DNA of 59,091 nucleotides from JBBQTU01 sp038213005. GTDB lineage: Bacteria > Planctomycetota > Phycisphaerae > Tepidisphaerales > Tepidisphaeraceae. Within the stretch, counting starts at the first letter, position 1; every line of letters starts with the position of its first letter. A model generated the notes under the pieces. It had not been told where the DNA came from. It worked only from the letters and a program-made list of their open reading frames with translations, and ran no database searches. Positions 27,920-35,845 of this stretch are shown here, piece after piece. The stretch is from the NCBI GenBank assembly GCA_038213005.1, contig JBBQTU010000003.1, forward strand, positions 1-59,091, given 5' to 3'. Made by a program: the position numbers and the translations under genes.

Positions 27920-29311
27920 ATGGACGCCTTGGACCTGATCATCATCGGCGCTGGCCCGGCAGGATATGTCGGAGCCATTCGCGCTGCGCAACTCGGGATG
28001 AAGGTCGCTGTCGTGGAGAAGCAGTACCTCGGCGGGACGTGCCTGAATGTCGGCTGCATCCCCTCCAAGGCACTGCTGGATGCCACCCACGAATACACGC
28101 TGGCCAAGACTCATTTTGCATCGCGAGGGATCAGGGTCGGCGACCTGACGGTCGATCTGGCCGCCCTGATGGAGTTCAAGAACAAGGCCGTGCGGACTCT
28201 CACCGGCGGCGTGGGCGGTCTCTTTAAGAAGCACGGCGTCCAGCATGTGAAGGGTCAGGCGCAGTTGGCGTCGGTGGGGTCGGTGCGGGTGACCAGCAGC
28301 GGGCAGACCACGACGCTTACCGCTTCTAGAATTCTCATCGCCACCGGCAGCGAACCGGTGTCCCTTCCCAGCCTCCCCATTGATGGCGTGCGCATCTTGA
28401 CGTCCACGCAGGCATTGGCGTTGCCGCGCGTGCCGGAGCGACTCCTGGTTGTGGGCGCTGGCGCGATTGGGCTGGAGTTGGGGTCTGTCTGGAGCCGTCT
28501 AGGCAGCAAGGTGACGATTGTCGAGTTCCTCGATCACGTCGCAGCCAATGCCGATGGCGAACTCGCCGGCCTCCTGCTCAAGTCGATGCAGAAGCGGGGG
28601 ATGGAGTTCCGGCTGTCGTCCAAGGTAGAGTCGGCACAGGTGCAGGAGGGCGGCGTGAAGGTGTCTATCACGTCCGGCGACAATCAAGTGGAACTGGTCG
28701 TGGATCAGGTATTGGTGTGCGTTGGCCGCCGGCCAGCCACGCGCGGGCTTGGCCTGGAGACCCTGGGCGTCAGCATCGACCAGCGAGGGTTCGTGGGCGT
28801 GGATGGGCATTACCAGACGAACGTCGCTGGCGTCTTTGCCGTCGGGGACTGCATTGGCGGGGCGATGCTGGCCCACAAGGCAAGCGATGAGGCCGTGGCG
28901 GCCGTCGAGTTGATGGCCGGCAAGGCGGGGCATGTCAACTACAACGCCATCCCAAGCATTATCTACACCGATCCCGAACTGGCGACCGTCGGGCTCTCTG
29001 AAGAAGAGTGCCGCAAGCAGGGCACGGCAATCAAGATCGGCAAGTTCCCCTTCTCGGCCAACGGCCGGGCACGATGCATGGACGACACCGAGGGCCTGGT
29101 GAAGATCATCGCCGACGCGAAGACAGATCGCGTCCTGGGTATCGGCATCCTGCACTCGCGCGCATCCGACCTGATCGGCGAAGCGACACTCGCGATGGAA
29201 TACTCCGCCAGCAGCGAAGACCTGGCCCGCACGGTGCACGCCCATCCGACGCTCACCGAGGCGATCAAGCAGGCCGCCCTCGCCGTTGATGGGCGGCCGA
29301 CCGACCTGTAG
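27920..29311 (+). CDS. lpdA: Dihydrolipoyl dehydrogenase (E3)
   Basis: A 463-residue flavoprotein that reoxidises dihydrolipoyl groups with NAD+. It has the FAD-binding GAGPAG near residue 10, the redox disulfide C41-C46 in GGTCLNVGCIPSK, the NAD-binding GAGAIGLELGSVWSRLG and the C-terminal active-site pair H442/E447 in HAHPTLTEAI. AGGTGA lies at good distance from the ATG. It follows the E2 gene and should serve that complex. Confidence 0.94.
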   Translation: MDALDLIIIGAGPAGYVGAIRAAQLGMKVAVVEKQYLGGTCLNVGCIPSKALLDATHEYTLAKTHFASRGIRVGDLTVDLAALMEFKNKAVRTLTGGVGGLFKKHGVQHVKGQAQLASVGSVRVTSSGQTTTLTASRILIATGSEPVSLPSLPIDGVRILTSTQALALPRVPERLLVVGAGAIGLELGSVWSRLGSKVTIVEFLDHVAANADGELAGLLLKSMQKRGMEFRLSSKVESAQVQEGGVKVSITSGDNQVELVVDQVLVCVGRRPATRGLGLETLGVSIDQRGFVGVDGHYQTNVAGVFAVGDCIGGAMLAHKASDEAVAAVELMAGKAGHVNYNAIPSIIYTDPELATVGLSEEECRKQGTAIKIGKFPFSANGRARCMDDTEGLVKIIADAKTDRVLGIGILHSRASDLIGEATLAMEYSASSEDLARTVHAHPTLTEAIKQAALAVDGRPTDL

Positions 29312-29330
29312 GCAGCCGGGCGTCTTCGGT

Positions 29331-29336
29331 TATCCT
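29331..29336 (+). promoter_or_regulatory. -10-like TATCCT before the MFS gene
   Basis: TATCCT lies 9 bp before the ATG at 29346, with TAGGCA (4 of 6 consensus) 16 bp upstream overlapping the lpdA stop. There is no SD, so a short or absent leader is likely. Confidence 0.4.
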
Positions 29337-29345
29337 TGCCGCCCG

Positions 29346-30548
29346 ATGCGGCGGCTGAAGGCTCAATACTTTTTCACGTTTGGCGTCATGGGGTGCTTGC
29401 TGCCCTACGTGCCGCTCTACCTGCGCGACCGGTCCATCGACGAAACCCAGATCGGCTGGGTGCTGGGGATCGGCAGCGCGGCGATCATCATCTCGCCGGT
29501 GCTGGTGACGCTGATTGCCGATGCTCATCTGGAAGCCCGGCGTGTGCTGGCGATGCTGCTGTTCCTGACGGCCGGGGCACTGTGCGTGCTTCCGGCGGCG
29601 ACCGCGTTCACTCCAATCCTCCTGCTTTACTTCGTTATGAGCGTGGCGCAGGTGCCGACGATCCCGCTGCAGGATGGCATCAACTTCAGTCTTCAGGAAC
29701 AGGCACGCCTGGCCGGCGAACGACTCACCCCGTTTCATCACATCCGCGTCTGGGGCACGATCGGGTTCATTGTGTCGGGGATGCTGCTGTTTGTGGCAAT
29801 GAGTTGTGGGTTGCCCGTGACGTCGGCGCTTTACGGCGGAGCGATCTGCGCGGCACTGGCCGGGCTGAATACCTTCCGCCTCCCCCGTCTGCCTGATAGG
29901 GCGGCGCAGCCTGCGGGCGGATTGCCGACGCTGGTCGCGGCAAAGGTGCTGTTCTCACGCGGGATGATCGCGTTCAGCATCGCGAGTTTCCTGCTGCAGG
30001 TTGCGGGGGCGGCATACTACGGCTTCTACTCGATCTACCTGACCAAGGGTTTGGGATTGTCTCCTAGATGGGCTGGCCCGGCGGCCAATGTCGGAGTCGT
30101 GTTTGAGGTCGCGTTTATGCTCAGCTTCGGGGTTCTGCTGCGCAGGCTCGGGATGCGGAATCTGCTGATCTGCTGCACGGCGGCCGTGCTGCTGCGCATG
30201 ACGCTCCTGGGGACTGTCGCGACCATTCCGGTGGCGGTGGGTTCGCAGGTGCTCCACGGCGCGATGGTGCTGCTGCTGCATGTGGCGCCGGCGGTGCTGC
30301 TGAACAGCTATGCCGAGGATGGGTTCCGCCACTCCATGCAGGGGCTTTACACGATGCTGATTGTCGGACTGGGGAGAATCGTCGGCAATATCGCTGCCGG
30401 CCCGATTGCCAAGGCCAGCCCCACCGGGGTCTATCTCTGGTCGGCTGCGCTGGTGGCGGTGGCGCTGGTCCTGCTGATCATCGGGTTTCATGATCGCGCA
30501 GTCCGCGGGCAGGGCGAGGGGGGAAAAGATCCATCGCCTGCCGGGTAG
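29346..30548 (+). CDS. MFS transporter (MFS_1-like)
   Basis: A 400-residue polytopic protein with about twelve transmembrane helices in two bundles. It starts MRRLKAQYFFTFGVMGCLLPYVPLYL, with IGWVLGIGSAAIIISPVLVTLIAD between helices 2 and 3, as in the HcaT/NupG-like MFS_1-like group. A conserved VWGTIGFIVSG segment opens helix 5. The substrate cannot be read from sequence. The in-frame extension upstream, which overlaps lpdA, was rejected. Confidence 0.82.
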   Translation: MRRLKAQYFFTFGVMGCLLPYVPLYLRDRSIDETQIGWVLGIGSAAIIISPVLVTLIADAHLEARRVLAMLLFLTAGALCVLPAATAFTPILLLYFVMSVAQVPTIPLQDGINFSLQEQARLAGERLTPFHHIRVWGTIGFIVSGMLLFVAMSCGLPVTSALYGGAICAALAGLNTFRLPRLPDRAAQPAGGLPTLVAAKVLFSRGMIAFSIASFLLQVAGAAYYGFYSIYLTKGLGLSPRWAGPAANVGVVFEVAFMLSFGVLLRRLGMRNLLICCTAAVLLRMTLLGTVATIPVAVGSQVLHGAMVLLLHVAPAVLLNSYAEDGFRHSMQGLYTMLIVGLGRIVGNIAAGPIAKASPTGVYLWSAALVAVALVLLIIGFHDRAVRGQGEGGKDPSPAG

Positions 30549-30563
30549 CACGGGAAAGACTGA

Positions 30564-31493
30564 TCAGAAGGGCTCTACGCGCACTTCTTCCAAAAGCCGC
30601 TGAACATCCTTGGGACGGACAACACCTGGCGTGGAGGTCAGGGCGTTGGCGGCGCCGCAGGCGATGCCGAGCCGGGCGCAGTGGACGGGCGACTTGCCGG
30701 CGGCCAGGCCGGCGGTGAATCCCGCGGCGACCGCGTCGCCGGAGCCGATGGGATTCACCGCAACCACCTTGGGCGAGATCAGTCGCCAGACGCCGCCCGG
30801 GCCTGCGAAGACGGCGCCTTTGGCGCCCATCGTGATCAGGGCTTGTCTGGCGCCCAGTCCCAGCAGTTGGCCGATCGCTTGCCGCAGGTCGTCATCGGTC
30901 TTGATCGCCGTCTTGAGCGTGGTTGCCAGTTCATGGCGATTGGGTTTGACCATCGTGGGCGCAAATGGCAGCGCAAGTTCCAGCGGCTTGCCGCTTGAGT
31001 CCAGGATCACCGCCACGCCCGCCTTCTGGCCCAGTTCTGCGCAGTGGGCGTAGAAATTGATCGGGGCTGAGGGCGAGAGGTTGCCCGACAGGAGCATCGC
31101 CTGGCACTGGGGGAGTTGCTGCTGGATGAGGACGAGCAGCGACTCCCAGTGGTCGGCCGACACCGGGGCGGCTTCTTCTACCAGTTCGGTGGTGGTGCCG
31201 GCCGCGCTATCGGTGATGGTGATGCAGGTGCGGGTGGGAGCAGGAACCTCAATGAACTGGTGACGGATATTCTCGGCGTCGAGTTGATGCCGCATGAACT
31301 CACCTGACTCGCCGCCGAGGAAGCCGGTGGCCAGCACCTCGTGCCCCAGCGTCATCAGGACGCGGGCGACATTGACGCTCTTGCCCGAGGCGTTCTGCTG
31401 GACTTCCAAGGCGCGGTTGACCTCATCGACCTCAAACTTCGCAAAGACCATGGATCGCTGCACGGTGGGCGCAGCGCCGACACACAGGATCAT
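30564..31493 (-). CDS. PfkB-family sugar kinase, 1-phosphofructokinase type
   Basis: A 309-residue ribokinase-fold kinase. It opens MILCVGAAPTVQRSMVF and has the substrate-binding GKSVNVARVLMTLGHEV typical of 1-phosphofructokinase and tagatose-6-phosphate kinase, with the catalytic box NPIGSGDAVAAGF near residues 245-257 (Asp as base). No PTS genes are nearby, so the hexose-phosphate substrate is uncertain. It lies 15 bp after thiG, probably co-transcribed. Confidence 0.82.
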   Translation of the reverse strand: MILCVGAAPTVQRSMVFAKFEVDEVNRALEVQQNASGKSVNVARVLMTLGHEVLATGFLGGESGEFMRHQLDAENIRHQFIEVPAPTRTCITITDSAAGTTTELVEEAAPVSADHWESLLVLIQQQLPQCQAMLLSGNLSPSAPINFYAHCAELGQKAGVAVILDSSGKPLELALPFAPTMVKPNRHELATTLKTAIKTDDDLRQAIGQLLGLGARQALITMGAKGAVFAGPGGVWRLISPKVVAVNPIGSGDAVAAGFTAGLAAGKSPVHCARLGIACGAANALTSTPGVVRPKDVQRLLEEVRVEPF

Positions 31494-31508
31494 CGTCGCT
31501 CCTTGGCT

Positions 31509-32327
31509 CTACTCGCCTGGGATATAGCTGATCACGCCGTCGAACGGACTGGAAGCGGTGGCGTAGCGTTTCTTGCCGATGCGGCCAGACTGATACGAGA
31601 GGCGGCCCGCTTCTAGTGCGTGACGCATCGCCTGGGCCATCTTCACTGGGTCTTTGGCGTGGGCGATGCCGGTATTGAGTAGCACCGCATCGGCGCCAAG
31701 TTCCATCGCGATGGCGACGTCACTGGCGGTTCCGACACCGGCATCAACGACCACCGGGAAGGTGGGATCGCCATCTTTGAGCAGTTCCAGGCAGAGGGAA
31801 ATATTCAGCGGATTGAGGATTCCCTGACCCGAACCGATCGGGCTGCCGGCCGGCATGACGGCGGCGGCTCCGGCTTCCTTGATGCGCACTGCTGAGCGTG
31901 GGTCATCGCTGGAGTAGGCCAGGACGGTAAAGCCTTCCTTCACGAGTTCCTTCGTCGCTTCGATGGTGCCGATGGGATCTGGCAGAAGCGTCTTCTTGTC
32001 GCCCAGAACCTCGAGCTTGACCCAGGCCGCGCCGGGGTTGCCCTGCTTTTCCAGCAGGTCGCGTCCCAGCAGCGACACGCGGATGGCATCCTCGGCGGTG
32101 AAGCACCCGGCCGTATTGGGCAGGATCGTATATTTTGACAGATCGAGGTGGTCCAGGAGCGACCGTCCCTGGGCATCGATCAGCCGTTCGCGGCGGACCG
32201 CAACGGTCACCACCTGGCAGCCGCTGGCTTCCAGGGCCTGCTGCATGATGTCGTAACTGGCGTATTTGCCGGTGCCCACGAACAGACGATTGCGGATCTC
32301 AAATTTGCCGATCTTCAGTGTTTCCAT
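31509..32327 (-). CDS. thiG: Thiazole synthase ThiG
   Basis: A 272-residue TIM-barrel enzyme that builds the thiazole phosphate of thiamine from deoxyxylulose phosphate, dehydroglycine and ThiS-thiocarboxylate. The Schiff-base lysine is K104 in AAWVKLEVLGD. Other family blocks are LFVGTGKY, NTAGCFTAEDAIR, AAAVMPAGSPIGSGQG and VDAGVGTASDVAIAMELGADAVLLNT. The ThiS gene lies directly upstream with a 17-bp gap. Confidence 0.95.
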   Translation of the reverse strand: METLKIGKFEIRNRLFVGTGKYASYDIMQQALEASGCQVVTVAVRRERLIDAQGRSLLDHLDLSKYTILPNTAGCFTAEDAIRVSLLGRDLLEKQGNPGAAWVKLEVLGDKKTLLPDPIGTIEATKELVKEGFTVLAYSSDDPRSAVRIKEAGAAAVMPAGSPIGSGQGILNPLNISLCLELLKDGDPTFPVVVDAGVGTASDVAIAMELGADAVLLNTGIAHAKDPVKMAQAMRHALEAGRLSYQSGRIGKKRYATASSPFDGVISYIPGE

Positions 32328-32344
32328 GATGTTCTTTCGATGTT

Positions 32345-32542
32345 TCAGCCGCCGCCGACGAAGGTGACGATCTCCACGGCGTCGCCATCGTTCAGGGCGG
32401 TTTCATACTTCTCGGACCGCAGCAGCCGCCGGTTCAGCTCCACTGCGACACTGCGCGGCAGCAGCTTGAGCTGCTCCAGCAGGGCAGTGACGGTCGTTCC
32501 GTCAGGCAGGTCGCGGGGCTCGCCATTGACTGTCACCTTCAT
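32345..32542 (-). CDS. thiS: Sulfur carrier protein ThiS
   Basis: A 65-residue ubiquitin-fold protein: MKVTVNGEPRDLPDGTTVTA, then a helix, VAVELNRRLL and EIVTFVGGG, ending in the diglycine that is adenylated and thiocarboxylated. No SD sequence precedes the ATG; a perfect TATAAT sits 9 bp upstream, so the message may be leaderless. It is first gene of thiS-thiG-pfkB. Confidence 0.92.
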   Translation of the reverse strand: MKVTVNGEPRDLPDGTTVTALLEQLKLLPRSVAVELNRRLLRSEKYETALNDGDAVEIVTFVGGG

Positions 32543-32551
32543 AGGCGGCCG

Positions 32552-32580
32552 ATTATAGAACCACCGGGGCCGGTCACAAG
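32552..32580 (-). promoter_or_regulatory. Promoter of thiS-thiG-pfkB
   Basis: On the minus strand TTGTGA (4 of 6) and TATAAT (perfect) are separated by 16 bp. The expected start of transcription falls 2-3 bases before the thiS ATG. No TPP riboswitch could fit between them, which is notable for a thiamine synthesis operon. Confidence 0.6.
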
Positions 32581-32628
32581 CACCAGGTCTGAGGTGGCAA
32601 GCAGCGGCGTGCCGGAAAATCCGAGCAA

Positions 32629-32656
32629 GCACGAAATATGAAGCACGAAATACGAA
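32629..32656 (+). repeat. Tandem 14-mer GCACGAAATAYGAA
   Basis: Two adjacent copies, differing at one base, lie within an A-rich stretch that continues (ACGAAACAAATGCGGAAAC). It is related to the heptamer array at 35764-35840. Confidence 0.5.
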
Positions 32657-32809
32657 ACAAATGCGGAAACGGAAGAAACTCGAAACAGCAAACGTGGAGC
32701 GGTGCGGACATCGGGCACGTCGCCCGGATTTCTGGGGCACGCCCGCACGCAGCGCATACCGGGACGCCCTTGGCGTCAAGCCCGCAACTGAAACTTATGT
32801 GGCCCCTGC

Positions 32810-32837
32810 TTGTGCGATTGCTGCTATGCGCTATGAT
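32810..32837 (+). promoter_or_regulatory. Promoter of the HU-like gene
   Basis: TTGTGC and TATGAT (5 of 6) have a 16-bp spacer, and the predicted start is about 40 bp before the ATG. Confidence 0.5.
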
Positions 32838-32883
32838 GTTTTGCTTACGGAGGAATTACCCTCCGTCTACAAAGGAGTCCGCT

Positions 32884-33195
32884 ATGGCTGGAAAAGCTGC
32901 TTCCAAGAGTGAGATCATCACGAAGATCGCTGCGACGACAGAACTGTCTCGCAAGCAGGTCGGCTCAGTGTTCGATGCGCTGAGCGCTGAGATCAAGGCC
33001 GCGTTCGGCAAAAAGGGGCCGGGGATCTTCGTCGTGCCTGGCCTGATGAAGGTCATGGTCATTGAGAAGCCTGCCGTGAAGGCTCGCAAGGGCATCAACC
33101 CATTCACCAAGCAGGAGCAGATGTTCAAGGCCAAGCCTGCCCGCAAGGTCATCAAGGTCCGCCCGCTCAAGGGCCTGAAGGACATGGCGAAGTAA
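32884..33195 (+). CDS. HU-like DNA-binding protein
   Basis: A 103-residue basic protein. The N-terminal helices (SKSEIITKIAATTELSRKQVGSVFDAL) follow HU/IHF. The usual RNPxTG arm region is replaced by KGINPFTKQEQ, and the C-terminus is Lys-rich (ARKVIKVRPLKGLKDMAK). It probably acts in nucleoid organisation. A strong AAAGGAG precedes the ATG, and the gene has its own promoter and terminator, consistent with high expression. Confidence 0.85.
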   Translation: MAGKAASKSEIITKIAATTELSRKQVGSVFDALSAEIKAAFGKKGPGIFVVPGLMKVMVIEKPAVKARKGINPFTKQEQMFKAKPARKVIKVRPLKGLKDMAK

Positions 33196-33226
33196 TCGCT
33201 TCGTCTTTCCCCGCGATGAAACGAGA

Positions 33227-33253
33227 ACCCCCGGCATTCTGTGTGCCGGGGGT
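33227..33253. terminator. Intrinsic terminator between HU-like gene and nnrE
   Basis: A perfect 10-bp stem (ACCCCCGGCA with TGCCGGGGGT) is followed by TTCTGTT on the plus strand. It can also serve the converging nnrE transcript. Confidence 0.8.
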
Positions 33254-33294
33254 TTCTGTTAAATCGTCACGCTTCCGGTTCGTCGCGACTGGTC

Positions 33295-33966
33295 TCAATC
33301 AGTTGCCGCGCGTGTGATGGCCTCCGCCGGGCAGCCGATATCACCGACAGTGACCTCACCGGTCCATTGGCGGGATTCGGGGTTGGCGAAGCCCTGTTTC
33401 AGTGCGACGAAGCTGACCGTGCGGGTGGCGCGGATGCAGGCGCCCAGGGGGCGGCCCGTATCGCAATCCATGCCGGAAGGCAGATCGACGGCGAGGATCG
33501 GAACGCTTGCGCCGTTGGCGGCGGCCGCGAGCGAGGGGAAAGGGTCACGTGGCGGTTCGGTCAGCCCGGTGCCAAAGATGGCATCGACGATCAGTGCCCA
33601 GCGGTGCTGAGCGATAAGGCCGACGCTGGCCGGCTCGGCGAGCAGTCCCATCGCCTGGATGATGTTCCAGTTGATCAGGGCATCGCCCGTGTAGCGGGCG
33701 GGATCGACGGTCAGGCCGATGTGGACCGAGTGGCCAATGTTGTGCAGGTTTCGGGCGACGGCGAGGCCATCGCCGCCGTTGTTGCCGCCGCCGCAGAGGA
33801 TCAATACGTCGCCCCTCTGGCCGGTGAGCATGCTGAGGGCAGCGTCCACGACGGCGCGGGCGGCATTCTCCATCAGGACGATGCCGGGCATGTGATAGTG
33901 ATCGATGGCCAGTGCGTCGATGCGTCGAACCTGCTGTCGCGAGAGATAGTAGGTGGGGCAAGGCAT
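33295..33966 (-). CDS. nnrE: NAD(P)H-hydrate epimerase
   Basis: A 223-residue YjeF_N-domain enzyme that epimerises damaged NAD(P)HX. It has GGGNNGGDGLAVARNL, VDAIFGTGL and AVDLPSGMDCDTG, the last with the catalytic Asp. Many bacteria fuse this to the dehydratase domain (NnrD); here it stands alone and no dehydratase is nearby. TATAAT lies 8 bp before the ATG without an SD sequence, again pointing to a leaderless message. Confidence 0.9.
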   Translation of the reverse strand: MPCPTYYLSRQQVRRIDALAIDHYHMPGIVLMENAARAVVDAALSMLTGQRGDVLILCGGGNNGGDGLAVARNLHNIGHSVHIGLTVDPARYTGDALINWNIIQAMGLLAEPASVGLIAQHRWALIVDAIFGTGLTEPPRDPFPSLAAAANGASVPILAVDLPSGMDCDTGRPLGACIRATRTVSFVALKQGFANPESRQWTGEVTVGDIGCPAEAITRAATD

Positions 33967-33974
33967 ACCGCAGC

Positions 33975-33980
33975 ATTATA
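33975..33980 (-). promoter_or_regulatory. -10 box TATAAT before nnrE
   Basis: A perfect TATAAT ends 8 bp before the nnrE start on the minus strand; no -35 match was recognised. The same bases include TATACT reading towards the divergent YggU gene. Confidence 0.45.
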
Positions 33981-33993
33981 CTCGGTTGGACTT

Positions 33994-34278
33994 ATGGGTG
34001 ATTCAGCCAATCTGCAGGTGAAGGTGGTTCCGGGGGCATCGCGCACGCGAGTGGCGGGGCGGTACGGCGAAGGGATCAAGGTGCAGGTGGCGGCCGCCCC
34101 TGAGAAGGGGAAGGCCAACGAGGCTGTCTTGGAAGTGCTTGCCGAGTGGCTCGGGGTGCGGGCGGGCCAGGTGGCGATTATCTCCGGCCATACACAGCCG
34201 CGCAAACTGGTGCGCATAGACGGAATCACCCCGGGGCACCTTGCGGAGCGTCTGAAGGGGATAGAGAAGAAGGCATGA
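33994..34278 (+). CDS. DUF167/YggU-family protein
   Basis: A 94-residue protein with the DUF167 blocks VKVVPGASRTRVAG, VQVAAAPEKGKANEAVLEVLA and ISGHTQPRKLVRI. The molecular role of the family is not established. It is divergent from nnrE with 27 bp between the starts. Confidence 0.88.
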   Translation: MGDSANLQVKVVPGASRTRVAGRYGEGIKVQVAAAPEKGKANEAVLEVLAEWLGVRAGQVAIISGHTQPRKLVRIDGITPGHLAERLKGIEKKA

Positions 34279-34360
34279 TGCAGAAACCAGGATGACGAGT
34301 TCTGGTCATGGCGCGAGTCTATGGCTGGCCGTGGCCAGAATATGCCTGGTCTTGACCTGC

Positions 34361-35071
34361 TTACTGAATATCCCGGCCACGGATGCCATCTTGGGTGAGA
34401 TTGGGGTGTGGCTGGCCGTCGTTGGCCGGCAGGATGTTGGTTGCGGCGACCGGCTCAGCGTGGCCGTCGGCGAAGAGGAACGTGCGCGTGCCGCCGGGTG
34501 CGAACCAGCCCTTTTCGGCGACGAGGGGATAATGCACGGACATCCATTCGCCGGCCAGCGCTTTCTGGGATGGATAGCGTACCGATGAGAGTTTCTGTCC
34601 CATGGAGGGCTGAGGGTTGCTGTAGGCGCTGGCGGTGGTGGACATGGCGTTGATCTGATCCGGGCTGTGGTAGAACGCCATGGAGTAGGCGTAGGAGGTG
34701 CTGTCGTATTGCGCCTGGGCGGTGAGGTCGGCCGGGCAGAAGAAGACGCCGGGCTTGCCGCCGCTGCGTACAGCGTAGGGTTCGAGCACTGGGCGGAATC
34801 CGCGCCCCATCCAAAGCCAGATGCCGGCCGTGGGGGGCGAGCGGTCGTCCAGGGCGGGATATATGCCCTTGTTGTCGTCGCTGTACATCGTAAACGCGTA
34901 GCCGAGCTGGCGCAGGTTACTGGCGCAGGCGATCTGCTGGGCCGCACGGCGGGCCCTGGCCAGTGATGGCAGCAGGATCGAGATCAGCAGGGCGATGATG
35001 CCGATCACGACCAGGAGTTCCACAAGTGTGAAACCGTCGGCGGTGCTGCGAAGGGGGCGTGGTCTAGTCAT
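34361..35071 (-). CDS. Prepilin-like protein with planctomycete-type N-terminus
   Basis: A 236-residue protein. After a 13-residue basic leader (MTRPRPLRSTADG) comes the prepilin peptidase site G/FTLVELLVVIG and a hydrophobic helix. Residues SLARARRAAQQIACASNLRQLG follow, as in the DUF1559-type pseudopilins abundant in planctomycetes. The tail has TFLFADGHAEPV, the 'DGH' element of the H-X9-DG group. No other pilin genes adjoin it. It may be a substrate of the pilus machine at 668-12957, though these genomes hold many such proteins. Confidence 0.85.
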   Translation of the reverse strand: MTRPRPLRSTADGFTLVELLVVIGIIALLISILLPSLARARRAAQQIACASNLRQLGYAFTMYSDDNKGIYPALDDRSPPTAGIWLWMGRGFRPVLEPYAVRSGGKPGVFFCPADLTAQAQYDSTSYAYSMAFYHSPDQINAMSTTASAYSNPQPSMGQKLSSVRYPSQKALAGEWMSVHYPLVAEKGWFAPGGTRTFLFADGHAEPVAATNILPANDGQPHPNLTQDGIRGRDIQ

Positions 35072-35195
35072 GTGGGGGGCGGATGATACGGGCAAAGGCT
35101 GAGCCTGCAATGGGTGGGCAACAGCAGGTCCGGGAGACCACTGTAATCCCGAAGCAAGGAATCTTGCGACCCGGCTCGCGGCGGCGGCGGGCGTG

Positions 35196-35225
35196 GGTTT
35201 GACACGGCTGTTGGTTTGACACGGC
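35196..35225. repeat. Direct repeat GGTTTGACACGGC x2
   Basis: Two identical 13-mers at 35196-35208 and 35213-35225 have a 17-bp period, and each contains a TTGACA hexamer. They lie just upstream of the gene at 35251 and may be duplicated -35 elements or an operator. Confidence 0.5.
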
Positions 35226-35250
35226 GGCTGGGCGGCTTACTCTGGAAGGG

Positions 35251-35748
35251 ATGCTGGACAAAGTATTTTCCGACTGGTGGGTCACTCGCGTGCATCCGTA
35301 TCGGGATGTGGCGCCCGAGAAGCTGGCGGCCGAGCGCGAGACCGAGAAGAAACAACAGGAATACAACCGCCACTACGCCGACTTCCTCAATCAGGCGGTG
35401 CTGCCGGCGGTGGAGGAACTCGTCGAGTTTCTCAAGCGCCAGCACGTGGTGTTTCACGTGACAAGCTGGGGCAATCAGCTTGCCGTGCGCATCCATCTGA
35501 CCTGGCGGTGGGGTGAACTGGTGATCATGCAGAGCCACGAGGACTGCGTGACGTTTGAACATCACATCATCACCGAGGGCGAACGCCGCGGCGAAGATTC
35601 GGCCGACGACCATACCCATACCTATGACCTGCGCGACCCGATCCCGGGGATTGTGGCCGATCAGGAACTGGCGTTCTTCCTAAGCCGGTTGGCGCAGGAC
35701 CTGGTCGAGGATGAAGAGCCCGAAGGTCCGCCGGAAGAAGAGGAATAG
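35251..35748 (+). CDS. Protein of unknown function
   Basis: A 165-residue soluble protein, not recognised. It has an amphipathic charged helix (EKLAAERETEKKQQEYNRHYADFLNQ), a central beta region (HVVFHVTSWGNQLAVRIHLTW) with HEDCVTFEHHII, a His/Asp cluster DDHTHTYDLRD and a highly acidic C-terminus (EDEEPEGPPEEEE). Trp-rich strands suggest a compact domain. GGAAGGG abuts the ATG. A duplicated TTGACA block lies upstream. Confidence 0.65.
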   Translation: MLDKVFSDWWVTRVHPYRDVAPEKLAAERETEKKQQEYNRHYADFLNQAVLPAVEELVEFLKRQHVVFHVTSWGNQLAVRIHLTWRWGELVIMQSHEDCVTFEHHIITEGERRGEDSADDHTHTYDLRDPIPGIVADQELAFFLSRLAQDLVEDEEPEGPPEEEE

Positions 35749-35763
35749 AACCCGCTGAACGGA

Positions 35764-35840
35764 AAATCCGAAATCTCAAATCCGAAATCCGAAATCTGAA
35801 TTCGGTTCGAGTTTCGAGCTTCGAGCTTCGTGCTTGCTTC
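35764..35840. repeat. AAATCCG heptamer array and inverted companion
   Basis: Five consecutive heptamers (AAATCCG, AAATCTC, AAATCCG, AAATCCG, AAATCTG) run from 35764 to 35798. They are followed by GTTTCGAGCTTCGAGCTTCG-type sequence, whose complement resembles the GCACGAAAT units at 32629. It lies between convergent genes. Confidence 0.65.
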
Positions 35841-35845
35841 CCCTT

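Noticed and set aside
35196..35225. CRISPR-like array
   Set aside because: Only two short units with a 4-bp gap; no spacers of suitable length and no cas genes.
35764..35840. Heptamer array as a CRISPR or coding repeat
   Set aside because: The units are contiguous and too short for CRISPR, and no frame crosses them.
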